Notes: generated from the letters alone by a model not told the origin. A DNA stretch of 64,000 nucleotides from Batillaria attramentaria (GCA_018292915.2 JACVVK020000095.1:602001-666000), one strand, 5' to 3'; counted from the first letter of the stretch, positions 35,101-63,560 are shown. Numbers and translations: made by a program.

Positions 35101-38100
35101 CTCCGCTCTGCTGTGATTGGAACCTCTGACTCCGTCGTCCTAGTTTTCACTTCTGTGCTACAGGGACTGGTTATTCAACATGTTGTTGGGTACTTGCATG
35201 GTGATATTGATCACAGTTACTATGGAGATGTCCTACCCAATAGATTCACTTTTTTTCTTTTTCTTCTTTTTTTTTTTTTTTAAGGGGGGTGGGCTTTGAG
35301 GAATGACTGCATTTTTTAAATGTGGCAGGAACACAAGTAAAATGATTGCACAAAGAGATCTTTGAATCATGCACTCTGAATTAGAACTGCAAACAGTTAT
35401 TGTGTGAAGAGGATATTTTTGTGTGATAGGTGCTGTACATGTGCGTCAATTGAACTATGAATATTTTGTACAAAAGACATCATTTGTGTCATTCTGTGAG
35501 AACGGTTGCAATCAGCGTTCACCTTGATGGTGGTGTAATTTGTAGCATCCCTCATTATTTGTGTTGTGATAGATCATGACTCGCTGGCGGGAGGGGCGCT
35601 GTAGTGCACACAAAATTTCATATCTCACATTGTGAATTGTGGTTTTGTACATGGCCGTTACTGCAGTGGCAGTGTAAGAAAGTTGTGTTTACATTGAGAT
35701 CAAAACATATTGCATGCAGGGTAATTTCCTCTTTTTATCTTTAATGTGCATTTTGAAATTTTTTCTTGTTATTTTTGTTGTTTTCGTTTTGTGCATTTCA
35801 ATTGGTGTGACTGTTGTTGATTTTTTACCTGATTCCTACAATGTCCCATTTTGTGTGTACTGACTGTTAACTTCAACGACTAGGAAAAAAAACGCAATTG
35901 TAATACTGTAAGTCTGTTATATGCGCAGTCCTGTGACAACTCTAACAAACGCGATTGCCGTTTACTTACAATGCTGTAGCCACAGTTTGTTGGCTAGAGG
36001 CTATATCCCAGTCCCACTGTATTCCACTCTGTAATGACCAAAAGGCTAGACACAAAGGGTTCTTGAAAGCAAACTGCCCAAGCAGTTGTGCAGTTGAGAT
36101 GAATCCCTCTTTTGTACTTTGGATTGTTCGTAAGGGTGTGACATCAAGTGACGTTCTTCTCTTGAAAAATGTGTTCCATGAATTGCCATACTTACGGATC
36201 TCATTGCTGTAACAGATCTGACTTGCAAATTGACGTCTTTGTGGGATTTGGGGGTAACAGTACTGTACCTGGATTTTAAGAATATCACAGGAGGACACAC
36301 ACTGCATTATGTTTCTTGCTATTCTCAAAGTGAATTCAGCCAGAATTCCATGACGTAGTCATGATGAGGTGCGTGTAGCAGTAGCAGCAGTGTACAACAA
36401 ACCATTCCATAATTTCTTTGTAAACTCAGAACGAAGAGCTAGCTAGTGCATCTTCATAGCCAATACACATAAATGTACATAAATCTTTTTTCAATGGTGC
36501 TTTGCGATTGTGCTTCAGTAGATAATGTTGTACATTATTGTGATTTTTATTTTTTCAAGAGAAGGGAAAAATAATGCGCTTGATTGTTTATATCACAATA
36601 TATTGTAAAGAAATCACGCTGGACGCACCGTGGTTATTTCTTTGAATTGGGGTGGAGGTATTTACCATATTAGATTTTGTTTGCTTCTAGATTGCATAAA
36701 ATGAAAAGTCAAAATCTTTGTTTTGTAGGATGCTTTGTAAGCTGGTGTTGCAAGATGAGCGAGATAATTGTATAATTCTGCAAACCATGGAAGTGGCAGT
36801 GTTTATTTACCAGCACACATGTAGCTCTGCAAGTTTACTGTCTGCGGTTCCACTCACAGAGCTAGAGAGCAGGCCCTGACATAATGTAGTTGTCTCTAAG
36901 CACCAGAAATTAGTGTTGCAGGAAAATTCCTTGTCATGTGTTGCTAGCCTCTCGTCCGTTGAAATAGGTTGGAGTCTGAAGGTTATAAGACATAAGACAT
37001 AAGACAATTATTAAATTTCCAAAAGAGGAACATTGTTTTGTGGTCTCTCATAAAAAACATAAAACATGCCAAACACTCACGCATACGGCCATGCACACTC
37101 ATTCCACCTATTTACATGTTCGTACACTCGTACCTAAAAATCTATCACAATGTTGCAGTACTATGAATAAATTACAACACTACACCCACATCATTTCACA
37201 TCAGCAGCACAACAGCAGAGGTGCACATAACTCTATCACAGTCAACGCCAGCTGACACCCAGCAAGAAACAACACGTCTAATTAGAATTTAAGAAATATC
37301 ACATCAGCATCAACAAGCCTACCACACAACCCTACATCTGCTTATTCATTAGCCTAATAGACATTGGTACAAAGCTATTCATTGTTTTGAGTTTCTTGGC
37401 AGTAAAGGCTCTAAGCCGTCGGCCTGATGGTAATTTCTGATAATACTGAGATAATTATGTTCTGGCATTGTATTGTGGAATTTGTCATGGTGTTTGGTAG
37501 CTGTGACTGTCACATAGTTCATTTTGTGTGTGTTTTGTGTGTGTGTTTTTGTTTTTTGGGTTTTTTGTTTGTTTGTTTGTTTGTTTTTTGTTGTTGGTTT
37601 TTTGGTTTTTTTTTTGTTTTGTTTTTTTTTGGGGGGGGGGACTGTTTTTCACTTGCGGCACAGTTTGTGACTCACACTACAGTATGACTCATCAGTGTTT
37701 GCCACTATCAGACAACACTGTCTGTGACTCGAAACAGATTGTGGCACACGACCAGGTTAATTTTCTCCGCAATACACTGTACTGTTTTTTTGGGCCTGTG
37801 TACTATTGCCTGCAAGATCTGACTGCAAAACTTTTGAATCTCATCATCTTCACTGTTACGGTTCATCTGTGTTAGAGGGGTAATTGTCATGATATTGATG
37901 TTTTGTTGGAGATCAGTAAATGTCACACACAAAGAGAGTACAATGTACATGCACTAAGTCAACAGAGTTGTTTTTGTGGGGTTGATTCTGGAAACCAAAA
38001 AAAAACCCCAAAAAAATAAAACCATATTAGATTTTGTTTTCTTCTAGATTGCATAAAATGAAAAATGTCACACCAAATCAAGCAAAAAAGTTGGGTGTAG

Positions 38101-38972
38101 CATATATTACTTCCTACTTGCAGTTGGCCAACTCTGTTTTTTGACAAGAACTTCAGTGTCGTGGTGTGTGCTAATGTCTTTTGCTGACCTTGCTGGCTGA
38201 ATGTATACCTGCAATTTTAGAGAGTGCTTTGCTTCTTCCATGAATGTTTTGAGTTTGTTGTACAGTTGTCCACTAAGCATTACCTCAGTTTTGACATCAT
38301 TTCAGAAGCAGTTGTTGTTGTTTTTTTGTTTTGTTTTGCTCTTTTGAAAAAGAATGCTTTAGTCAATTTCATTGGCTTATTGTGTGAGTCTAGACCATCG
38401 AGCTGCAAAATCCTGAATCTTGAGTCAGGAAATGTTTGCTAACGAAAACAGTTTTTTCTTTTTCTTTTCCTGAAAAGTTGTAAAATCAAGTTATATTTAG
38501 ATTCCGCACGGGCAGTGATATTGTAGATATGAAAATAATTGTTGAGGCACCACTTCTCTTTCCAGCATCCATCCCATCCTGCTTTTATATTCTAAGTGAA
38601 ACTGGTGCACATGCATACGTGTAGTTCTTAAACACAGCTTTCATTGTTTTCAGTACATTGGGTCATTTGCTGAGGGCAGACCAGTGTGTAATGTAACCTT
38701 ACCGTTGCAACAAAGCATGTTCATGTTGTCCTTTTTTTTCTATATCCCCCTCCCCCCCAACCCCCCCCCCCCCCCAAAAAAAAAAACAAACCCAAAACCC
38801 CCTGTTAATTTGTTTTTATCACTAGTAGAAGCATGTATACAGAAGGGTTTTTCACTGGGGATTGATAATTTACCAAATTTTCCTAATTATTAAGGAAACA
38901 TAATGTTTTTTTGTTTGTTTTGTTTTGTTTTGTAAGTATTGACCTGTAGGAATGTGGATCTTTTGTGCTTTG

Positions 38973-39019
38973 AATAAAATGTATTTCTGTATCTTGTCAA
39001 GTGTTCATTTTTTAATAAA
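38973..39019 (+). terminator. Tandem polyadenylation signals (AATAAA x2), candidate DUSP19 3' end
   Basis: AATAAA occurs at 38973-38978 and 39014-39019. An A-rich stretch and a GT-rich segment follow within 30 bases. Assignment to DUSP19 is by position only. Confidence 0.4.
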
Positions 39020-40263
39020 CTTGTGAAAAAAAGTTTTGTCATCAGAGAGTATGCTGTAACACCTTGTCACCCCTTACGTAGGTACTTCACGTTGCACAAA
39101 AGTGCAGTTACGAAGTAAACGTGGGAAGAGGAACGGAAATTAGGAATAGAAATATGTGTTCACAGGAAATCACGAGCTCATCCCTCCACCCCGTACTCCA
39201 CTGTGCATGGAGGTTTTCCAACGCATAGACCACCATCATCATTTGACACAGAGGACAAAAGAGTCAACGACAAACTAAATCTCAGGCTTTTTGCTCAGCA
39301 GCTTTTAATTTCTTAGTCTTCTTACTGTTTCTTCGCATGAAGAATGTTTGGTATCAGTTTTAATCACAGATAAGTCATACAAATGTGATGCAAGTATAGG
39401 TAGTTGTGACCATTTCAAGCCTGCAAAACCTTCAATCTAAATTGTGTTCAAATACTCCAGTTTGTTTGCACTGATGCACGTATTTCAATACATTTACTTC
39501 ACAATATGCTTGCAGACACTCACAAGTACATGTACCTACAATATCACAGACATTTCATTTCAGAACTGGATCAAATCTTAGAAGGAAGAGTGGTGGGGGG
39601 GAAGGGGGAAGGCAAAAAAATACATAACACTGAAAACTTTGAAAAGGTGTAAACATTTAAAAATGTACTGTATATTAGTTTAAAATGTCACAACACATGA
39701 CAACACATGTTACAAAAGAAAGAAAACTATTCCCTCACAGTAACGTCCAAACAGCATTAAAAATAAAATGCCTACCTTGTTCAACACTTCCTTTGCAATA
39801 CATTGTATTCAGTTGAAATACATGTAGTATCATTCAACATTCCTTAACAACAGCCTGTTGTTTTACCCCTGTCACCATTATGTCTCAGGAGCCAGGGGCC
39901 TAAGTAAGTACCATTATGTCCTAGGTGTGTCCTGATAAGCCAGTTGAAGTGGGAAATGTGTAGCTGATGATTTTGAGCTAAAGTACTCATGTGCAACTCT
40001 CTTTCATCTGTGTGTGTATGGCAGGAGTCATAAGATAAGTGTCAGTAATCTTAAAGCTAAAACTCACTCCCCAAAGGAAAAAGTCACACATATGTGCACA
40101 CCAATATATAGAACAGACAAGCTGATACGTTCATTCTGCAGAGGAAATGCGCACTATGGTAGGTTACATTAGTGGAAGCGGTGTTCACCAAACAATAAAA
40201 ACAGCTCCTTTCATGGTACACGCATAGGCAGTGTAACAGTCTGCCACTTCGGACACCCGAATT

Positions 40264-56395
<16,132 letters not shown>

Positions 56396-56673
56396 TGTGA
56401 AACTTTACCAGATCAGTCACGCAAGATTGTCTCCATGATCTGTCAGGTGTAGCCTGTCCAGACAGGTCACATGTATGAACCCATCAGGTAATGAGATCTG
56501 CAGAAAAACAAATCTATGATTGTGGAATCTGGGGGTAAATGCACTTTAAAAAACAGCATAGGAGAGGTGTACAGTACAGGGCTTAAATTCGTATATATCT
56601 GTATCGGACATCGGTCATAGACTGATTCATTCTTGAAATGTCCCGTTACTTTCGCTCATTTGGTCTAGTTTGT

Positions 56674-56894
56674 CCGTTAGGGGGTGCAAATGTATACCAG
56701 TCAATCCCGTCAACATTTCACATAAAGTACAGTTGTTGAACGAAGTCAGCGGCCATGTGACTTCACCTCTCCAGACCCTGGAGTACATTTGCACCCCCTC
56801 CCGCGTTGCGGGGACAGTCACCCCCGTTAGTGGACGACTGTTTATGCCGAAATATCGACGGAATTGACTGGTATACATTTGCACCCCCTAACGG
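56674..56894. mobile_element. 221-bp long-TIR MITE upstream of HEATR4
   Basis: CCGTTAGGGGGTGCAAATGT followed by ATACCAGTCAAT and CCGTC at the left is repeated inverted at the right with one difference, so the TIRs exceed 35 bp. GTGCAAATG occurs again in the middle. It lies 280 bp 5' of the HEATR4 start codon. No clear target duplication is seen. Confidence 0.6.
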
Positions 56895-57010
56895 GCGAAC
56901 TATACCGACTGCGCATTACTTTCTCACCAAGGTGAACATATGTCCGATCATTTCTACGCCACAGTGGACAGTGTTCAGGACAAATATCCTACACTTTTAC
57001 CGTCAGTCCT

Positions 57011-57462
57011 ATTACAGTTCCCACGGGTATATAGTGATCACGTTAACCGGTAATTACTGGTAAAATACTGTTTGCAAAACCAGAATACCGGAAAAATTTG
57101 GAGCTGTCGGTCCCAGGGACCGGTTGTAATTTGCTGGGACCGGTAAACACTGTGGCCTCTGATAGGGGCGGGGGGAGGGGAGGTCCCAGTTTCAGCGAAC
57201 GTTAATCACCGTCACAATAGTTTGTTCCCCACTGGCCAGGGCTTCTTTGTTCTTGCGACGGACTCGCTATCTTTACCTCTCACACGGATACAGTGTTGCG
57301 ACACTGTGATTGTGTTTAGGTCGATTTGAAGTGTAATTCGTATCACTGGTTTTAATTCTCGTTGGACCGGTTCTGAAAGAGGTTGTTGAGTGACAGTGTG
57401 GGGTAGGCGCTGATGGGACCGTTTTTCAAAATTCCTAGTCCTAGCGCGATCACTGGTATATA
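57011..57462. mobile_element. ACCGGT-rich repeat element, copy B
   Basis: This copy lacks the insertion seen in copy A and keeps the right end CGCGATCACTGGTATATAC. It lies between HEATR4 and DDAH. No coding capacity is seen. Confidence 0.6.
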
Positions 57463-58434
57463 CTTGAAGCCCTGACAGTGCATGTCATCCATTGCTATTC
57501 TCAGAATCCAGTTTTGCCAAAATTCCACGACAACGACAAGCTTGTTGGTGGTGTACTGACTGCACAGGCATTCAGAGAAATAATACTACCATTGCAAAAA
57601 TCTATCCAATGTCCCCGTAATTGGCGCTCTTACTTGATTGCTTTCCGATTACTGAGCCCTAGTCAAGAGGACGGCACGTGCTTAACTGGTAGTTTATTCT
57701 TTATCTATCATTTTCATACACAGACTGTTAGATACGTCTAATTTCAGTGAAAACACTGTGACCGAAAGTGTCGCAGGAAGCAGTCAGTCCAGATTCGGAA
57801 AACTCAACAATGGTTCTTCGTTTCTGAGTTCCGATGGTTTTATGCCGAAACAAATTAAACCTCTCTTGAAATATTTTGTTTTTTATACAATGACCATATA
57901 TGCCTTCGCCTTCACACAATTCATTTTGAATGTGTAGCTACTTACTCACTGTCGTATCTGTTTTTTTCCCTTCCCGAATGCGGCCATTTTGTCGCTGCTC
58001 CCAGTTGCTAAGCAGTTAGCGCCATCTTCTTTGCAAGGGAAGTAAGGCTGGGATTATCTCCGTCAAGAAACTGCGTCACCTCGCTGTGGCGATACAGTGA
58101 CTGCGGCCGGCTGGTTTCGGGGAAGCGTTGCTGCTAATCCTCTCAAAAACACGAAATGTAATATTTTTTGTTGATCTTAGCGGTGTGTGCAGCTGCAGGG
58201 AGGATAAATATGACAGTTTGATTTTTAAGTATCGGGTGTTTTTTTTTGTTTTTTTTTTTTATAGGTGAATTGTGTGTCAGTTTCAGTTGTCGTCTGCTAA
58301 GTGCTATTCGCGTTCTGTGCAGTCACCTGTTTTCACAGGAGCCAGGCCCATTCTGCTGAAACTTGAATGGACAGGAAAGGATTGGTTGTGTGTAATATTT
58401 GTTCAAGCACTCGCTGAAGTATTCGGCCGTTAAC

Positions 58435-60888
58435 ATGCATTGCACAGTGCGAGTTGCAGGAGCCAAAGCGATCGCACGCCACCTGATGACCAATATTTAT
58501 GCACGTGCATCATTGTCAACGATACGACTGACCCATTCACCATCACGGGCTGTGTCTATGCTCAACTTTACGCATGCTCTCACAAGAGCAGTCCCTCACA
58601 GTTTCGCCAATGATGCGTTGAGGTTGGACTGGTCCAAAAACATCGTCTATGAACGTGCGGTTAAGCAATGGAGGAAATACACAGAAATTCTAACGAAGTG
58701 TGGTTTGGAGGTGGTAACAATACCAGCAGATGAAAGGTACCCAGACTGTGTGTTCATTGAAGATTCAGCGTTGGTCATCGGACAGAGGGCATGCCTCACA
58801 CGACCTGGACATCCTAACAGGAGAGGAGAGGTAAATTCAGATGACCTACAATAACAAACATGCAGTTTTTGCGAGAGAGTAAAAGCTGACTTCACATTTA
58901 TTATTATCAGCATTGACTGCATAAAACAGTTTAGCATTTGCAATCTAGAAGAGGAAAATGACAATAGGTTACAGTTTGACAAAGTACATACATGTAGCTT
59001 CAGTATGGCACATTTCACTCCCACAGTGTTGTTAGTTTGTGCCCCCACATCCCCTCTGAAGAAAACAGTTTTTCATAGTCACATTGACTTGCAGTCAAGA
59101 CAAGTTAAAAAAACCAGTTTTGAACTGTTCCGACACTTAAACATAAACTTGATCCATCCAGCATACATTGTATAATTTCAGTACCATTCCTTCCTTTTCT
59201 CTCCCTAATACTTGTGTTTCATTTTGATCATAGATGGCATTTTATGAAATGAAATTTGTCTCATTGAAAACTCTACACATGCTTTAAAATTACATTCTCC
59301 CGACACAATCATGCAGGTACAGGCAGTTAAGGATGAACTGAAGCGTCTAAAAATCGAAACCGTAGAACTGGATGATCCGTCAGCTTTGCTGGATGGTGGT
59401 GACATTATTTTTACAGGTGAGCAAGAGTGTTTACTCTCTGTCTCCCTCTGTGTGTGTGTGACGGACGTGTGTGTGTGTGACTGACGTTGTGTGTGTGTGT
59501 GTGTGTTCAGTCATTTCATTTACTGGACACAGTTTGAATTTGGGTCAAGTCATCCTGTTTTAACCATTCTCAATAACTATCCATTCTTGTATGTTTGTTT
59601 GAAATCACAGGTAGATACTGATGCAGTTTTCATAGTTTTCTGCTTACAATAGGTCAAGAAATTCTGGTCGGTGACAGTACCCGGACGAATGAAGAAGGTG
59701 CAATGAGCTTGCAGCGGGCATTTCCGGAATTCCCTGTGACCAGAATCCCAATCAAGGGCTGTCTCCACCTGAAAAGTGTGGCCTCACTTGGAAACGAGGG
59801 GGTTATCATTGTGGGAGGAAGCCAAGCTGGGTCTGCAGTTTTGCAGGTAAGACAAGCAGTATATTTCATCTCTAAAGTGGAGTTAAGTTTGCTGACACCA
59901 TTTCATGTCAGGCGCTCTAGTGGCCACAGAACAGGGGCTTGCAACAGCATGGAGTGACCAACAACAAATGCTGTAGTCGTTTTGTAGGCAAGGTCCCTTT
60001 TTCTTGGACTTTAAACCCTGACATTTGCTACGCACCTAATTCTGCCTGCAAAGCTGCCTTGGTAGATTCCTTTCTTTTTCTTCTTTTTCAAAAGGGAATA
60101 TGGACACTGAGACGAAGTTTGTTGTAGTACAAGGCCTTGGTGCAGAATAAACACTGGCTAAAAATATTAAGCTCCACTTGTGTAAGTATTGGATATGAAT
60201 AGTTCCGATAAAGTACATTCCATTCGTCTAATTCTCCAGCTATGAGTACTGTACCCATTGACATTGGAATGTTTGTTTTTTTCCTTGCTTGCAGAACTTA
60301 AAGCAGAGAGCTCAGGGACAGTACAAGTTTGTCCAGCTTGATGATGATTGTGCGGCTAATGTACTGTTTGTGAATGGCAATGCAATCATCAAATCCCAGA
60401 AAGAAATTGGCCCATCAAATTTCAGAGTAAGCTTTGATTGATAACTCTGTTGTGTCTGCATGTGCATTGGTCATGTCATGTCAGCCACAAATTAATTTAC
60501 ATTTCAGTTTTGTTGGTCCATTTTTACTGGAGCAGTGACATTTTGCTGCCTAAAAACAGTTTTCTTTACAATCTGCTGTTGTCGTTTTTTGTGTGTGTGT
60601 GTTTTGTTCGTTTTTAAGTGTATCTGTTTGGCTTTCTCTTTCCTTGATTTACTCATTCCACAATAGACCTGTCTGGCAGTAGCCAGTCTATAAATCTGTA
60701 GCCCATACTTTATGCACTGTCTGTGTGTGTGTGTGTGTGTGTGTCTGTGTGTGTGTGTGTGTGTGTGTTTACAGAAACTGACTGAAGCCCTCACTGTACC
60801 CTGCCTGGAAGTGGAGTTTGATGAGTTCTACAAAGCAGATGGCTGTCTGTCTTGTTGCTCTGTGCTGCTTCAGACACCAGGGAAATGA
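58435..60888 (+). CDS. DDAH1: N(G),N(G)-dimethylarginine dimethylaminohydrolase
   Basis: Hydrolyses asymmetric dimethylarginine, an inhibitor of nitric-oxide synthase, to citrulline and dimethylamine. Five exons: 58435-58830, 59317-59416, 59653-59846, 60295-60426 and 60775-60888 (311 aa), phases consistent. Hallmarks are IPADERYPDCVFIEDSA, RACLTRPGHPNRR, LDGGDIIFTG, GCLHLKS (catalytic His about 204), LDDDCAANVLFVNG and the C-terminal CLSCCSV with the catalytic Cys pair at about 301-302. ATG 58435 is the first Met after an in-frame TAA at 58393. A second Met at 58558 (MLNFTHALTRAVP) matches where other DDAH proteins begin. The extra 41 residues contain Arg, Ser, Ala and Thr but no Asp or Glu, like a mitochondrial presequence. 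Catalytic residues look intact. Confidence 0.95.
60722..60768. repeat. (TG)n tract forming the 3' splice region of the last DDAH intron
   Basis: Two TG runs separated by TC end four bases before TTTACAG, the acceptor of the exon with the catalytic cysteine. Confidence 0.95.
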
Positions 60889-60987
60889 CTGTTTCTAAAA
60901 CGACAAACTTCATGCACATTCTGCTAGACATATTCTGAGGGACAGCATGTCAGACAAAACTGAAAGTGCATCTTTCTTTTTGCACCT

Positions 60988-62020
60988 GGGGCCGGTTGCA
61001 CTGCTTCAGCCTAACTATACATCTCTTACGCCCGACTAAACTCCTTACGCGGGTATAGTTAGTCTGTTGATTTCAGTCCGTTGCTCTGCTAGTGACTAGG
61101 ACACGGACTAGCTACGCCTGGACTAACTGCTACGGACTAAGCCAGCGTCAAAAAGTTGGAATGGCCCCCGCGCTGAAGCGAGAGGAATGAGGTATATTTC
61201 TATTTATAAACCGAAGGGAAGTAACTCGGCACTTGTGTGTCAGTGTGTATTGTGTCATGGTTTGTGCTGCGTGTTCTGTGTTTGTATCTGCGGTGTGTGT
61301 TATGGTGCTTATTGAGTGTTGTGTGTTTGTGTCCGTGGTGTGAGCAGTTGTGTGTGTTGCGGTGTGAGCTGGGGTGTGTTCCGGTGTTGTGTAAGTAGAA
61401 ATATTGTCAGGTGATGATGATGATGAGAGTGAAAATGGATATATGATATTGATGGATGAGGATGATGCTTGTGGTGAAGTCATTTCTGTGGAATGAAAAG
61501 TAAGAAGTTCGGTAAATGTGGATGTGTCTGTAGTTCTTTTCTCTTAATTGTGGAGAGAAGAGAAATGGTTGGAGGAGAAACGAAGAAAAAGGGTGGGGGG
61601 GGGGGGAGAATTAGGGGGTAGGGTTGGAATTTTTTTTTTTTTTTTTAAATTTCCGGAAGGTGGTAAATAGGGATTGGTGGGTGAGGAAGGGAGGGTACCC
61701 ATAAAAATCTTGACCGTAGCGGGATGCGAATCGTCGGACTTGCACCGGCTCATCAGCCGCTTTTGGTCAAGACAGGGGAGAAGGGAGCTAAGGGTAAGGA
61801 TGGAAGCAGGACGAGTAAACTATGGTGCAAATTTAAAACAAGATGTAGCGATTGAGACTTTGACTTAATTACCCAGTGTCGTGGAAGCCGTTCATGGTTT
61901 AGAAAGGAGTGAATACTTACTGGAAGGATTTACAGTGAATTTGAAGTTAATTACTGAAAGAGTTAAGAAAATTTTATTATTTAAGTGGTTATAAGTGAAA
62001 CTACTTGTGTGTGTGTGTGT

Positions 62021-62081
<61 letters not shown>

Positions 62082-62393
62082 AAAAAGTACTTACATGAAA
62101 GTGAGGAGGGAACGTGCAGGAAGAGGCTTGTGAGATAAGTGAAAAGATGCAAAACTTTGGATAACGAATCAACTTAATTTTTGCACATCCTGCATCCCGC
62201 ATCGCAGTTGCTAAGTAAGCCGGCTACTTAGTCAAGCCTTACGCCTACCCAGGAGGTGGCGTAAATTTAGGCCACAGCGAAGGGCCGAAAATGTGCTGGT
62301 CGGAAGCCGTGCAACGGCCGTAAAGATAGTCTACTCATCGGCCGTTCCTACGTCCGAACTAAGGTCTTATACCCAAGCAGTGCAACCGGCCCC
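60988..62393. mobile_element. 1.4-kb non-autonomous TIR element with GGGGCCGGTTGCACTGC ends
   Basis: The 17-bp TIRs are perfect: GGGGCCGGTTGCACTGC at 60988-61004 and its reverse complement at 62377-62393. Subterminal sequence on both sides contains related ACGCC/ACTAA words. The inside carries a (TG)n tract (62020-62078), a poly-T tract and the decayed hammerhead. No transposase ORF is visible. The ends look like those of PIF/Harbinger- or ISL2EU-type elements, but the target duplication is not clear. Confidence 0.7.
61709..61771 (-). ncRNA. Decayed type I hammerhead ribozyme
   Basis: Reverse-complement copy of the layout at 16850-16912: CTTGACC/GGTCAAG outer stem, GCGG/CCGC inner stem, CTGATGAG then CCGGTG. 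The GAAA core element reads GATT and the cleavage triplet reads ATC instead of GTC. Stem II is also imperfect (CCGG with CCGA). Self-cleavage is therefore unlikely. It lies in the TIR element 60988-62393. Confidence 0.78.
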
Positions 62394-63462
62394 TGTAGTC
62401 CGGGTGTTCACACTGGTCACTATTGTGAAGACAGGAGAGCATTTAATGTAAATAATTTATTATTTATAAATTTATTCCTGCTGCTGTTTGTTTTATTTCA
62501 GTCTTGCTGGAAACATAGCTCTCATCAAACATATCATGCATTCTCAGTGGCACATGTATGTATGTGCAGTGTATTCCTCTCTCGCTCATGTACACTCACT
62601 TTGGAAGTTTGTGCCTGAGGGAAGCTTATGCCATGCCCCATAACATTTTGCTGTTACCCTTGCTAAAATGTTGTAGCTTGTGATACTGAGAATTCCTTTT
62701 TAATTGAAATCAGTTGCTGGTTTGGTGCTACTTCAACACCTTTTTCGTGCTACAGGGAAAGAAGTAGGCTACCAGTTGCATACTGATTACAACCCATTTA
62801 TAATCAGAGAATCTGAGAGAACGCTTGTCCTCTTATCTTTGAAGAATGTCAGGTCAGTTCAAGTTTATTTCCGACCTCGTAAAGGCCTGGAAGAAAAAAA
62901 AAGAAGAAAAAAATATACACAACATTGCCAGCTGTGGTAAAATACAGTCATACACATACAGTTGCTCCATTGTATACACATGCATAGACAGACAGGTTAC
63001 AGTATATTACATGTACTACTTTGGCATTTCACTGTTAGGTCGGAAAAGGGTTCCTTTTGTAAACATTGGTGAGTAGGATATGAGCACAGGGTAGGTAAAA
63101 CTGTAACGTGCTGCATGAATGTGATTGACATTTGAGAAAAAGTGTTCTTTACCTATGTAAATATGTATGTAAATTATAAGACTTATTTATTTGTTTAGTT
63201 TATCTTAAATCTTGTGATTGCATACTGCTCTGTGTATTGTAAGTACATATTTGCAGCTGTTAGTATTTGAGTTGACTTGCACATACTAGTTAGTAATAAG
63301 TATAAATGAGTGAAGTGTAATCCCAAGTCTCCAAAGGTTACAGAATAGTTTAACAGATGTTTTACTGAATCTATTTTTACTTCTGAATATTTTCATGTAC
63401 AGTAATAATGGCATAATTATTTTACTCCTTGTTAATTATTTTATTGTTGTAGTTGTTTTTCT

Positions 63463-63468
63463 AATAAA
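63463..63468 (+). terminator. Candidate polyadenylation signal for DDAH
   Basis: AATAAA lies in a T-rich setting (TTTTTCTAATAAAGATTAG) about 2.6 kb after the DDAH stop. If it is used, the 3' UTR includes the 1.4-kb TIR element; an earlier site would exclude it. Confidence 0.3.
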
Positions 63469-63560
63469 GATTAGAAATATTTTTCAAATGAAATATGTGA
63501 AATGAATTCTTTTTCTGTGGTTTCTTTGTGATATTGATGTTTTAATTAGTCAGTGAAAGG

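Larger units (their letters stand above)
32246..40263. other. Probable long DUSP19 3' UTR (to about 39035) meeting the HEATR4 3' UTR
   Basis: There is no coding exon. Two AATAAA signals at 38973 and 39014 on the + strand are the first strong pair after the DUSP19 stop, giving a possible 3' UTR of about 6.8 kb. On the minus strand an ATTAAA at 39309-39304 could end HEATR4. The two transcripts would be convergent with about 250 bp between them. The interval carries small TIR elements (32584-32779, 33519-33694), a LINE fragment (32942-33215) and an old SINE split by an RTE fragment (34735-35100). A shorter DUSP19 UTR is equally possible. Confidence 0.4.
56396..58434. promoter_or_regulatory. HEATR4/DDAH divergent intergenic region with a GC-rich promoter-like core near 57960-58140
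   Basis: The two start codons face away from each other, 2.0 kb apart. A minus-strand acceptor (TTTTTCTGCAG near 56502) and a donor-like GTGAGTAAG near 57950 suggest that HEATR4 has a distant 5' UTR exon. The start regions of both genes would then share 57950-58140. That core is GC-richer than its surroundings. It has two YY1-like sites (GGCCATTTT at about 57982, CGCCATCTT at about 58020), an imperfect RFX X-box-like GTTGCTAAGC at about 58004 and AAGGGAAGTAA at 58036. TIR elements lie at 56674-56894 and 57011-57462. Confidence 0.4.

Noticed and set aside
35008..35283. Open frame of 91 codons on the + strand
   Set aside because: It overlaps the worn family-C SINE and ends in poly-T; no protein family is recognised.
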